Below are positions 16,482-24,364 of a stretch of DNA of 32,022 nt, piece after piece. This DNA is from Bacteroidaceae bacterium (GTDB lineage Bacteria > Bacteroidota > Bacteroidia > Bacteroidales > Bacteroidaceae). Position 1 is the first letter of the stretch. Every line of letters starts with the position of its first letter. Location of the stretch: NCBI GenBank assembly GCA_017622495.1, contig JAGAQY010000036.1, positions 1 to 32,022 on the forward strand. Direction: 5' to 3'. Position numbers and translations under genes: made by a program. Below the pieces are notes generated by a model. The model worked only from the letters and a program-made list of their open reading frames with translations. It was not told where the DNA came from and did not search any database.

Positions 16482-16614
16482 CAGCTTGTTTCTATGAATG
16501 TATAGGGGGCGTCTATGAAAGGCAAAAATGTGTTATAATCGGTGCTTTCGTGGTTTGTCATGGCTTATAATTCATAAAAATGTTGTAATTTCGCGCCATA
16601 AACAGAAACTGCGT

Positions 16615-18765
16615 ATGCCGATGCTCTGTGAAATGCCACATCTGTTCCCTATCACCAATCCTACATGGATATTTTTGGTGGTATTGGTCATCATACTATT
16701 TGCGCCACTCATCTTTAATCGTATCAGAGTGCCGCATCTTGTAGGTATGATACTGGCTGGCGTGTTGGTGGGCGAGCACGGTTTCAATATTCTGGCACGT
16801 GATAGCAGTTTTGAATTGTTCGGTAAGGTCGGGCTGTACTATATCATGTTTCTCGCCAGCTTGGAGATGGACCTTGAGGGGCTAAAGAAGAATCGTACAC
16901 GCGGCATCGTCTTTGGCTTGATCACGTTTCTTGTTCCGCTTATTCTGGGTTATGGAGTCGGTCACTGGATACTAGGCTTTAGGTGGGACGCTTCGCTGCT
17001 GCTTTCCTGTATTTTTGCTTCGCATACCTTGGTAGCCTATCCTATCGTGGGGCGTTACGGACTCAGTAGACACGATTGTGTGACGATTTCCATAGCAGGT
17101 ACCATGATTGCCCTGCTGCTTGCTTTGTTTACCTTGGCGGGTATATCGGCAAGTGCAGAGGGGAATGTGGATGCCCGTTTCTGGATAGGTTTTGTGCTGA
17201 AGTGCGCGGTGTACTGCTTCTTTATATTTTTCTTCTATCCGCGATTTACACGTTATTTCTTCAAGAAGTATAGTGACAATGTCACCCAGTTCACCTTTGT
17301 GCTGGTGCTACTGATATGGAGCGCGGCGATGTCAGAACTTGCAGGTTTGGAGGGCTTGTTTGGCGCCTTCCTGGCAGGGTTGGTGCTTAATCGCTATATC
17401 CCTCGTGTGTCGCCGCTGATGAACCGTATCGAGTTTGTGGGCAATGCGCTCTTCATACCCTATTTCCTGATTAGTGTGGGTATGCTCATCAATGTGCGTA
17501 GCTTATTTGACCATAAGGAGGCTCTTTTCGTAGTGCTGGTAATGGTGGTGACAGCAACTTTGACCAAATGGGTGAGTGCTTGGCTGACTCAATTGGTACT
17601 GCACATGAAGAAAGCTGAGCGTCGTATGCTATTCGGACTGAGCAATGCGCATGCAGCTGGTGCTTTGGCCATGATTATGGTGGGGACGCAGCTTGAAATT
17701 GCGCCTGGCGTATTCCTCATCAATGACGATGTGCTCAATGGTGTGGTACTGATGATTCTTGTGAGTTGCATCATTAGTTCGATTGTGACCGATCGCGCTG
17801 CCCGCGAAATTGCCCTCTCGGAGAGTCAAACGTTAGGCAACAGCAAGGACACTAACGAGAAGATTATGGTAGCGCTCAACAATCCTGAGAGCGTAGAGAC
17901 GCTCATTGATACGGCGGTGATGATGAGCAATCCCCAAAAGAAGAATGAACTCATAGCCCTGCAGGTGTGCCTTGATAATGAGCATGTAGACCAGCAGAAG
18001 AAACAGGGCAAGCTGAACTTGGAGCGCGCCGCCAAAGCGGCGGCGGCAGCCGATGTGCAACTCTCTACCTACAATCGTGTGGGAGTGAACGTTGTGGGAA
18101 GTATCATGCACTCGATGAAGGAGTTCGAGGCATCAGAGCTTCTGTTGGGCCTTCATCATAAGCGCAAGGTGAGCGATTCATATCTGGGCACTGTGGCGTC
18201 GGAGTTGTTGGCACGTACCAACAGACAGGTCATCATTGTCAACTATTTGATGCCCGTGAATGTGGTACATCGTATCATCGTAGCAGTGCCACAGAAGGCC
18301 GAGCTGGAAGCGGGGTTCTACCAATGGGTGGAGCGTATAAGCCGCATGGGTGAGCAGCTGGGTTGCCGTATTGACTTCCATGCTCATACCGACACTATAG
18401 CTCTGTTGCAGACGTATATCGTGACCCATCACCCGAGTGCACGTGTGTCGTTTGCAGCACTCGATGATTGGAACGACCTGCTTATCGTGACTCAGCACCT
18501 TAGCTACGATCATCTCTTTGTACTTGTCAGTGCCCGCCGTGGCGGTATCTCGTGGCAGCCTGCATTTGACAATCTGCCGACACAGCTTATGCGCCACTTC
18601 TCAAATAATAGCCTCATGATTATATATCCCGAGCAGTTCGGACAGGCCCACGAGCTCTCCTTTGTACAGCCTTTGCCTATAAGCCATAATCCGATGGCCG
18701 AGAATATATTTAACCTGAAGAACAAAACGAATAAGGAGCAAGCCGATGGGGAACGTATGGACTGA
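16615..18765 (+). CDS. CPA2-type cation:proton antiporter with cytoplasmic USP-like tail
   Basis: From ATG 16615 the product has 716 residues. Longer in-frame starts back to 16528 would add a polar tail and cross a weak -7-like box (TAATTTCG, 16586-16593). Residues about 15-400 form 11-12 membrane helices of the Na+/H+ exchanger fold, with IRVPHLVGMILAGVLVGEHG near helix 2 and ASHTLVAYPIVGR in the ion-path region. The soluble tail (about 415-716) resembles tandem universal-stress-protein domains that may bind nucleotides and gate transport. Ion selectivity (Na+ or K+) is not readable. The 3' end overlaps the tcdA-like gene by 20 nt, so translation is probably coupled. Confidence 0.88.
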   Translation: MPMLCEMPHLFPITNPTWIFLVVLVIILFAPLIFNRIRVPHLVGMILAGVLVGEHGFNILARDSSFELFGKVGLYYIMFLASLEMDLEGLKKNRTRGIVFGLITFLVPLILGYGVGHWILGFRWDASLLLSCIFASHTLVAYPIVGRYGLSRHDCVTISIAGTMIALLLALFTLAGISASAEGNVDARFWIGFVLKCAVYCFFIFFFYPRFTRYFFKKYSDNVTQFTFVLVLLIWSAAMSELAGLEGLFGAFLAGLVLNRYIPRVSPLMNRIEFVGNALFIPYFLISVGMLINVRSLFDHKEALFVVLVMVVTATLTKWVSAWLTQLVLHMKKAERRMLFGLSNAHAAGALAMIMVGTQLEIAPGVFLINDDVLNGVVLMILVSCIISSIVTDRAAREIALSESQTLGNSKDTNEKIMVALNNPESVETLIDTAVMMSNPQKKNELIALQVCLDNEHVDQQKKQGKLNLERAAKAAAAADVQLSTYNRVGVNVVGSIMHSMKEFEASELLLGLHHKRKVSDSYLGTVASELLARTNRQVIIVNYLMPVNVVHRIIVAVPQKAELEAGFYQWVERISRMGEQLGCRIDFHAHTDTIALLQTYIVTHHPSARVSFAALDDWNDLLIVTQHLSYDHLFVLVSARRGGISWQPAFDNLPTQLMRHFSNNSLMIIYPEQFGQAHELSFVQPLPISHNPMAENIFNLKNKTNKEQADGERMD

Positions 18766-19489
18766 GCGTACCGCACTGCTGTTGGGCGAGGATAAGATGC
18801 GTCGCCTCAGTGCTGCCCATGTGCTTGTAGTGGGCGTGGGCGGTGTAGGCGCCTATGCCGCCGAGATGCTGTGCCGTGCAGGGGTGGGGGAGATGACCAT
18901 CGTGGATGCCGATACCGTGCAGCCCAGTAACATCAATCGTCAGTTGCCAGCTACGCATAGCACCATTGGCCGCTCCAAGGTGGAGGTGCTTGCCGAGCGC
19001 TTCCGCGACATCAATCCTGATATACGTCTGCATGCGTTGCCGATGTATCTAAAGGAAGAGGAAGTTGCCTCTCTTCTTGACGGAACGCTTAATTGTCAAT
19101 TGCCAATTGTCGATTGTCAATTTGATGTTATTGTCGATGCCATTGACACTATCGCTCCCAAGTGTGCCTTGATAGCAGAGGCTATGCGCCGGGGCATACC
19201 CATCGTGAGCAGCATGGGTGCCGGTGCCAAGAGCGATATCACGCAGATACGCTTTGCCGACCTGTGGGAGACGTACCATTGTGGCCTGGCAAAGGCTGTA
19301 CGTACACGTCTGAAGAAGGCAGGCATACGCCGGTCGCTTCCCGTAGTGTTCTCCACCGAGCAGGCCGACCGCCGTGCCGTCATCACCGTTGACGATGAGC
19401 GCAACAAGAAATCCACTGCAGGCACCATCAGCTATATGCCTGCCGTGTTCGGGTGCTACCTCGCCGCATATGTTATCCGCCATCTATAA
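18746..19489 (+). CDS. tcdA: ThiF/E1-like protein, tRNA t6A dehydratase TcdA
   Basis: A 247-residue protein with the dinucleotide-binding VVGVGGVGAYAAEML (28-42), the adenylation segment VDADTVQPSNINRQ (53-66), DAIDTIAPK (131-139) and a C-terminal SYMPAVFGCYLAA. This is the pattern of TcdA, which uses ATP to close t6A37 of tRNA to its cyclic form. Residues about 114-126 (LNCQLPIVDCQF) come from a tandem DNA heptamer and look like an insertion in a surface loop. The start overlaps the antiporter gene. Other E1-like activators are less likely. Confidence 0.88.
   Translation: MGNVWTERTALLLGEDKMRRLSAAHVLVVGVGGVGAYAAEMLCRAGVGEMTIVDADTVQPSNINRQLPATHSTIGRSKVEVLAERFRDINPDIRLHALPMYLKEEEVASLLDGTLNCQLPIVDCQFDVIVDAIDTIAPKCALIAEAMRRGIPIVSSMGAGAKSDITQIRFADLWETYHCGLAKAVRTRLKKAGIRRSLPVVFSTEQADRRAVITVDDERNKKSTAGTISYMPAVFGCYLAAYVIRHL
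19091..19123. repeat. Heptamer tandem repeat inside tcdA
   Basis: AATTGTC, AATTGCC, AATTGTC, GATTGTC and a partial AATTTG follow each other at a 7-nt period within the coding sequence. The frame is kept, and the repeat encodes about 11 residues between the two better conserved parts of the protein. Confidence 0.8.
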
Positions 19490-19520
19490 ACTGAAAATTG
19501 AAAGTTAGCCATCCAGCAAG

Positions 19521-19548
19521 CAACTCACAACTCATAACTCACAACTCC
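19521..19548 (+). repeat. Heptamer repeats in the lolD-like leader
   Basis: Four head-to-tail heptamers, CAACTCA, CAACTCA, TAACTCA and CAACTCC, end one base before the start codon at 19550. A shorter heptamer pair (AACTGAA, AATTGAA) lies at 19489-19502, right at the tcdA stop codon. Confidence 0.85.
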
Positions 19549-19549
19549 A

Positions 19550-20209
19550 ATGATACAGCTTCACGACATACGCAAGAGCTTCGGCTCGCTACAAGTGCTC
19601 AAGGGCATTGATCTCACCATCAATCAGGGAGAGATAGTCAGTATAGTTGGTCCCAGCGGAGCGGGCAAGACTACGTTGTTGCAGATCATCGGTACGCTCG
19701 ACCATGCCGATAGCGGACGAGTATTGTTCGATGGAGTTGATGTGTCGGTATATAATGAGAAGCAACTCTCTGCTTTCCGCAATCGCCACATCGGTTTTGT
19801 GTTTCAGTTTCATCAACTGTTGCCCGAATTTTCGGCTGTTGAGAATGTGATGATGCCGGCGCTTATTGCTGGCGCAAGCATGGCTGATGCCCGACGCCGC
19901 GCAATGGAGATGCTCGATTTTTTGGGACTTATCGATCGTGCCACCCATAAGCCTGCCGAGCTCTCTGGCGGCGAGAAACAGCGTGTAGCTGTGGCCCGTG
20001 CCCTTGTGAACCGCCCGCAGGTGCTACTTGCCGATGAGCCTTCGGGCAGTCTTGATACGCAGAATAAGGCGGAGCTGCATCAACTTTTCTTTGACCTTCG
20101 GAGAGAGATGGGGCAGACATTCATTATCGTCACTCATGATGAGGAACTCGCAGCTACTACCGACCGCACTATCCGCTTGCGTGACGGGTTGATTGTAGAC
20201 GGAATGTAA
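19550..20209 (+). CDS. ABC transporter ATPase, LolD type
   Basis: A 219-residue ATPase with Walker A GPSGAGKT (34-41), a Q-loop in [18 protein letters not shown] (83-100), signature LSGGEKQRV (138-146), Walker B VLLADEP (158-164) and the His-loop in [10 protein letters not shown]. The length and the QFHQLLPEF segment fit LolD, the ATPase of the lipoprotein-release complex in the inner membrane, or the closely related MacB/FtsE group. No partner permease is next to it. It lies 60 nt after tcdA, behind heptamer repeats. Confidence 0.88.
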   Translation: MIQLHDIRKSFGSLQVLKGIDLTINQGEIVSIVGPSGAGKTTLLQIIGTLDHADSGRVLFDGVDVSVYNEKQLSAFRNRHIGFVFQFHQLLPEFSAVENVMMPALIAGASMADARRRAMEMLDFLGLIDRATHKPAELSGGEKQRVAVARALVNRPQVLLADEPSGSLDTQNKAELHQLFFDLRREMGQTFIIVTHDEELAATTDRTIRLRDGLIVDGM

Positions 20210-20233
20210 TAATGTTGAAAAAGTTGCAATATA

Positions 20234-20265
20234 TTTGCGCCGTCGGCGAACTATCGCTACATTTG
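20234..20265 (+). promoter_or_regulatory. ROK kinase promoter
   Basis: TTTG (20234-20237), 20 nt, then TACATTTG (20258-20265). The first TTTG is itself the end of another TAnnTTTG box (TATATTTG, 20230-20237), so there may be two start points. TATCGC and GCGATA (20252-20257 and 20270-20275) bracket the -7 box and could be an operator. Confidence 0.65.
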
Positions 20266-20308
20266 CATTGCGATAATTCATAACTTATTAATCTAAAATC
20301 ATAAATCA

Positions 20309-21259
20309 ATGGACAAACCTTATGTAGTAGGAATGGATATCGGCGGAACAAATTCCGTGTTCGGTATCGTGGATGCGCGTGGTAACATCCTCAGCGTGGA
20401 CTCAATCAAGACGCAGGCGTACAAGGAAATTGACGACTATGTCAATGCTGTGGCAGAGAAGTTGCTCCCTATGATTGAAGAGGTGGGCGGCAAAGATAAG
20501 ATTAAGGGAATGGGTATAGGTGCTCCGAATGGTAACTTCTATACCGGCAACATCGAGTTTGCCCCCAATCTGCCCTGGAAGGGTGTGATTAAACTTTCTG
20601 AACTCTTCCAGGAGCGCGTAGGCGTGCCTGTAACCGTTACGAACGATGCCAATGCTGCTGCCATTGGTGAGATGACATACGGTGCGGCACGTGGCATGAA
20701 GAACTTCATCGAGATTACCCTCGGTACGGGTGTCGGTAGCGGTATCGTCATCAACGGACAGTTGGTGTATGGCCACGATGGTTTTGCCGGTGAGCTTGGT
20801 CACGTTATCTCGCGTCGTCACAATGGCCGTCAGTGTGGCTGTGGACGTTGTGGCTGCCTTGAGACCTATTGCTCGGCAACAGGTGTGGCTCGCACTGCCA
20901 AGGAGAAAATTGACTGCACAGACGAACCGAGCCTCTTGCGCGACATTGAGGGCGAGATTACCTCTAAGGATGTGTACGATGCTGCCATCCGTGGCGATAA
21001 GGTGGCTCAGGATGTATTTACCTTCACTGGAACGATTCTTGGTGAGGCATTGGCGGACTTTATTGCCTTCAGTGCACCCGAAGCTATCGTCCTGTTTGGC
21101 GGACTTACCAAGGCTGGTGACCTCATCATGAAGCCTACATTGGAGGCCATGGAGGCCAATGTGCTCAATATCTGGAAAGGTAAGACCAAACTCCTCGTGT
21201 CTGAACTCAAAGATTCTGATGCTGCGGTACTCGGTGCCAGCGCCTTGGCTTGGGAATAA
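20309..21259 (+). CDS. ROK family sugar kinase (glucokinase type)
   Basis: A 316-residue cytoplasmic kinase. It shows the phosphate motif DIGGTN (10-15), the catalytic Asp113 in TNDANA, and the ROK signature with GELGH (His165) and the zinc-binding CGCGRCGCLE (Cys176, 178, 181, 183). ROK kinases phosphorylate glucose or related sugars such as N-acetylglucosamine or fructose with ATP. Bacteroides glucokinase activity comes from this family, so glucose is the first guess. There is no N-terminal helix-turn-helix, so it is an enzyme and not a repressor. It has its own promoter and terminator. Confidence 0.9.
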   Translation: MDKPYVVGMDIGGTNSVFGIVDARGNILSVDSIKTQAYKEIDDYVNAVAEKLLPMIEEVGGKDKIKGMGIGAPNGNFYTGNIEFAPNLPWKGVIKLSELFQERVGVPVTVTNDANAAAIGEMTYGAARGMKNFIEITLGTGVGSGIVINGQLVYGHDGFAGELGHVISRRHNGRQCGCGRCGCLETYCSATGVARTAKEKIDCTDEPSLLRDIEGEITSKDVYDAAIRGDKVAQDVFTFTGTILGEALADFIAFSAPEAIVLFGGLTKAGDLIMKPTLEAMEANVLNIWKGKTKLLVSELKDSDAAVLGASALAWE

Positions 21260-21280
21260 CCATCATTGTGAGAACATAAA

Positions 21281-21316
21281 AAAAGAAAGCGCCTGCAACT
21301 GCAGACGCTTTCTTTT
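21281..21316. terminator. Bidirectional terminator
   Basis: AAAAGAAAGCG (21281-21291) pairs with CGCTTTCTTTT (21306-21316), with an A-run before and a T-run after the stem. It lies between the convergent ROK kinase and barrel protein genes and should work in both directions. Confidence 0.88.
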
Positions 21317-21336
21317 TTCTTGTATCTCGTTCTATA

Positions 21337-21780
21337 TTAGAAGCAGAACTTAACGCCCAAACCGAAGTTGATGAGGTTGCCTGCTATAGCGGGAAGTACA
21401 TTGAGACCAGGACGGTAGTCGAGTGAGAATGCAAGAGGCACACTGGGAATCTTATACTCAAGACCTACAACGCCTTCTGCACCAAGAGCGAAAGCGCTAG
21501 CAGCCTCGTGTTCCCACAGACCAACGTATGCACCGGCACCATAGTACAAGGTGAAACCATCGGCAATAACGGGAGTCTGCCACAAATATACTCCATCAAC
21601 GTTGATGTTGTTGTTCCAGTTCCAAGAGGCACCAAACTCAAGAGCGTTACCGCCGTTGTTCTTCTTTACGGTCAAGCCGCTGAAGCCACCGGCGCGAAGA
21701 CCAATAGCCCAATTGTAATCCTGAGCACTCACTGTCAAAGTTGCAACCAAAAGGGCTGCCATCATTAAAAACTTTTTCAT
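21337..21780 (-). CDS. Small outer-membrane beta-barrel-like protein
   Basis: A 147-residue protein with a signal peptide ending VSAQ (residue 20). The mature part is made of amphipathic strands (WAIGLRAGGFSGLTVK, FTLYYGAGAYVGLW, ALGAEGVVGLEYKI) and ends with FGLGVKFCF, an aromatic C-terminus as in outer-membrane barrels. The size fits a six- to eight-strand barrel of the OmpW/OmpX kind. The function is unknown. It has a strong -7 box and stands alone. Confidence 0.75.
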   Translation of the reverse strand: MKKFLMMAALLVATLTVSAQDYNWAIGLRAGGFSGLTVKKNNGGNALEFGASWNWNNNINVDGVYLWQTPVIADGFTLYYGAGAYVGLWEHEAASAFALGAEGVVGLEYKIPSVPLAFSLDYRPGLNVLPAIAGNLINFGLGVKFCF

Positions 21781-21810
21781 AATCTTGAACTTTTTTAATT
21801 AATTTCGTCA

Positions 21811-21818
21811 CAAAGGTA
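21811..21818 (-). promoter_or_regulatory. -7 box of the small barrel gene
   Basis: TACCTTTG on the minus strand, about 30 nt before the start codon. The -33 position falls inside the hairpin of the preceding argH terminator (21834-21854). Confidence 0.7.
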
Positions 21819-21833
21819 ATATATATTTTTAAT

Positions 21834-21854
21834 AAACAAGCGCATTGCTTGTTT
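21834..21854 (-). terminator. argH terminator
   Basis: AAACAAGC (21834-21841) and GCTTGTTT (21847-21854) form an 8-bp stem with a 5-nt loop, 16 nt after the argH stop. An A-run precedes it and TTTATT follows on the minus strand. Confidence 0.65.
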
Positions 21855-21870
21855 TTTTTATCCTTTTGTC

Positions 21871-23163
21871 TTAGTTGAACTCTTGCATTACCACTTCCAG
21901 TTTCTTGCGAATGTGGTCGTTGCACAGGTTGCCTATGCTGCCCTCATGCGTGTGGTGCACCTCGCGTGTAGGCTTATAGGTGTGGTTTTGCACTTGCATA
22001 CCCACTTGGCGGTAGGCCTCGCGGAAGGGCACGCCCTGCAGTGCCAGTCGGTTGACATCCTCTACGGTGAAGAGGTAGTCATACTTGGGGTCGCTGAGGA
22101 TGTCGCGGTTGATGCGGATGTGCTGCAGCATCATGTCGCACATGGCGAGACACGACTTTATCTCCTCGATGGCGGGGAACATCACATCCTTCAGCAGTTG
22201 GAAGTCGCGCTGATAGCCCACGGGCAGGTTTGTCGTCATCAAGGCCACCTCGCCGGCTACGCTCTGCAGGCGATTGCACTTGGCACGCATGATTTCAAAC
22301 ACGTCGGGGTTCTTCTTGTGCGGCATGATGCTGCTGCCTGTGGTGTATTCGTCGGGGAAGCTGATGAAGCCGAAGTTCTGGTTGATGAACAGGCATACGT
22401 CCATGGCGAAGCGTCCCAGCGTAGAGGCTACGGCACCAATGGCATAGGCGGTGGCGCGCTCGGTCTTGCCGCGGCTCATCTGTGCTGCCACCACGTTGTA
22501 GTGCATGGTCTCGAAGTGGAGCAGCTCGGTAGTCATCGTGCGGTTGAGCGGGAACGACGAGCCGTATCCTGCTGCCGAGCCCAAGGGGTTCTGGTTGGCC
22601 ACGCGGTAGGCTGCTGCCACGAGCTGCAGGTCATCGACGAGTGTCTCGGCATAGGCGCCAAACCATAGTCCGAACGATGAGGGCATGGCAATCTGCAGGT
22701 GTGTATAGCCAGGCATCAGTACCTCCTTGTACTGTTCGCTCAGGGCTTGCAAACGGTCAAACAGGTGAGCCGTCTCGTGGGCGATATTCTTCAGCTCGTC
22801 GCGGAAGTAGAGCTTGAGGTCTACCAGCACCTGGTCGTTGCGCGAGCGGCCCGAGTGTATCTTCTTGCCCACATCGCCCAGGCGTTGGGTGAGCAGCAGC
22901 TCCACCTGTGAGTGCACATCCTCGATGCCCTCTTCGATGACAAACTTGCCATCGAGCACCTCCTGGTGTATCTCTTCCAGTCCGCACAGCAGTACGGGCA
23001 GTTCCTCCTTCTCTATCAGCCCGATGCTCTCGAGCATGCGTACGTGAGCCATCGAGCCCTCCACGTCGTATCGTGCCAGGCGAAGGTCCAGCTCGCGGTC
23101 GTTGCCTACGGTGAAGGTCTCTATCATCTTGTCGGGCTCATAGCCCTTGTCCCATAGTTTCAT
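21871..23163 (-). CDS. argH: Argininosuccinate lyase
   Basis: A 430-residue member of the fumarase/aspartase superfamily. It shows SGRSRNDQ (104-111), PGYTHLQIAMP (151-161, with the active-site His155) and the superfamily signature GSSIMPHKKNP (276-286). It cleaves argininosuccinate to arginine and fumarate, the last step of arginine synthesis. It is slightly shorter than the usual 450-460 residues, without loss of a key motif. The M20 deacylase gene lies 13 nt upstream on the same strand, so the two form an operon. Confidence 0.95.
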   Translation of the reverse strand: MKLWDKGYEPDKMIETFTVGNDRELDLRLARYDVEGSMAHVRMLESIGLIEKEELPVLLCGLEEIHQEVLDGKFVIEEGIEDVHSQVELLLTQRLGDVGKKIHSGRSRNDQVLVDLKLYFRDELKNIAHETAHLFDRLQALSEQYKEVLMPGYTHLQIAMPSSFGLWFGAYAETLVDDLQLVAAAYRVANQNPLGSAAGYGSSFPLNRTMTTELLHFETMHYNVVAAQMSRGKTERATAYAIGAVASTLGRFAMDVCLFINQNFGFISFPDEYTTGSSIMPHKKNPDVFEIMRAKCNRLQSVAGEVALMTTNLPVGYQRDFQLLKDVMFPAIEEIKSCLAMCDMMLQHIRINRDILSDPKYDYLFTVEDVNRLALQGVPFREAYRQVGMQVQNHTYKPTREVHHTHEGSIGNLCNDHIRKKLEVVMQEFN

Positions 23164-23176
23164 ATCGTTTGAGTTT

Positions 23177-24238
23177 TTAATTATTCAATTCTCTCAGGAA
23201 TTCAATATACACCTTGATGCCCTCCTCAATCTCGCTCTCCAGCACATATTCGTCGGCACCGTGTGAACGGGCCGACTGTCCCACACCCATCTTCAGTGAA
23301 GGTATGCCGTGCATGAGGGCCATGTCCGAGGTCGTAGGCGACACGAAGGTCTCTCTGCCGATGGCCGTAGCCGCCTTTACCAAGGGGTGCTCGGCATAGA
23401 TGGCCGAGGCGTGCACGCGGGTGCTGCGCTCCTTGGCGTCGGCCTCCAGTAGCTGCTGTACGATTGCTACGGTCTCCTCGTTGCTATATGCATCGGTGGT
23501 GCGTATGTCGATGACAAACCTGCACTCGTCGGGGATTACATTGTGCTGTGTGCCGGCACTGATTTGTGTCACGGTCATCTTGATGTCGCCCAACAGGGGC
23601 GATGTGCGCTCAAAGCGGTAGCCACGTATGCGCTCGATGTCCTCCATTGCCTTATACAGAGCGTTCACCCCCTCATTGCGTGCGGCATGTCCGCGCACGC
23701 CGTGTGCCGTGCAGTCCATCACCACCAGTCCGCGCTCGCCCACAGCAGCCTGCATGCCCGTAGGCTCGCCCACGAGCGCCATGTCTACCTTGCCCAGCTC
23801 GGGCAGCAGTGCGCGCATGCCATGCTCGCCCATCACCTCCTCCTCGGCACTGATGGCCAGCAGCATATTGTAGGGCAGCTCCTGCATCTCCATGTAGCGA
23901 TATGCCGCGATGAGGCTCACCACCGAGGCGCCCGCATCGTTGCTGCCGAGGCCATAGATACGCCCCTCCTCATGGGTAGGCTCGTAGGGGTTGCGGGTAT
24001 ACGATGCCGAGGGCTTCACCGTGTCGTGGTGCGAGTTCATCAGCAGCGTAGGGCGTGTGTCGTCCCACAGCGGCGTACGCACATATACATTATTATATAT
24101 GCGCTTCACCTCGCCCTTGACGTGGGCCTTGAGGAACGCCTCTACGATGTCGGCCGTGGCAGCCTCGTCGCGCGACACCGAGGGTGTGGCGATGAGCCTG
24201 TCGAGCAGACTGATGGCTTCTTGGATGAGCGTTTTCAT
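23177..24238 (-). CDS. M20 deacylase, ArgE/DapE-like (arginine pathway)
   Basis: From ATG 24238 (MKTLIQEAISLLDRL) the product has 353 residues. The in-frame ATG at 24307 lies upstream of the -7 box and is not used. Zinc-site motifs of the M20 family are present: NSHHDTV (68-74), GSNDAGA (98-104), the catalytic AEEEVMGEHG (131-140) and VGEPT (156-160). It removes an acyl group from an amino acid intermediate. Bacteroides fragilis makes arginine through N-succinylated intermediates, so N-acyl-citrulline or N-acyl-ornithine deacylase is the likely role, supported by the adjacent argH. DapE-type activity cannot be excluded. Confidence 0.85.
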   Translation of the reverse strand: MKTLIQEAISLLDRLIATPSVSRDEAATADIVEAFLKAHVKGEVKRIYNNVYVRTPLWDDTRPTLLMNSHHDTVKPSASYTRNPYEPTHEEGRIYGLGSNDAGASVVSLIAAYRYMEMQELPYNMLLAISAEEEVMGEHGMRALLPELGKVDMALVGEPTGMQAAVGERGLVVMDCTAHGVRGHAARNEGVNALYKAMEDIERIRGYRFERTSPLLGDIKMTVTQISAGTQHNVIPDECRFVIDIRTTDAYSNEETVAIVQQLLEADAKERSTRVHASAIYAEHPLVKAATAIGRETFVSPTTSDMALMHGIPSLKMGVGQSARSHGADEYVLESEIEEGIKVYIEFLRELNN

Positions 24239-24260
24239 ACGTCCTTTTCTATTTTGCGTG

Positions 24261-24268
24261 TAAAGGTA
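24261..24268 (-). promoter_or_regulatory. -7 box of the deacylase-argH operon
   Basis: TACCTTTA on the minus strand is one base off TAnnTTTG and about 23 nt before the chosen start. It makes the longer reading frame start at 24307 unlikely. Confidence 0.5.
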
Positions 24269-24364
24269 CAAAAAACAGACGAATAATCGGGAATAGCGGG
24301 CATACAAACTGTGAATCGGCTTAAAAATAACGCCAATATCTGTCGGGGGCAGACGAGAAACCGC

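Noticed and set aside
21883..24286. Long plus-strand open frames opposite argH and the M20 gene
   Set aside because: Their products are His/Ala/Leu-rich antisense artefacts; the minus-strand genes have full family signatures.
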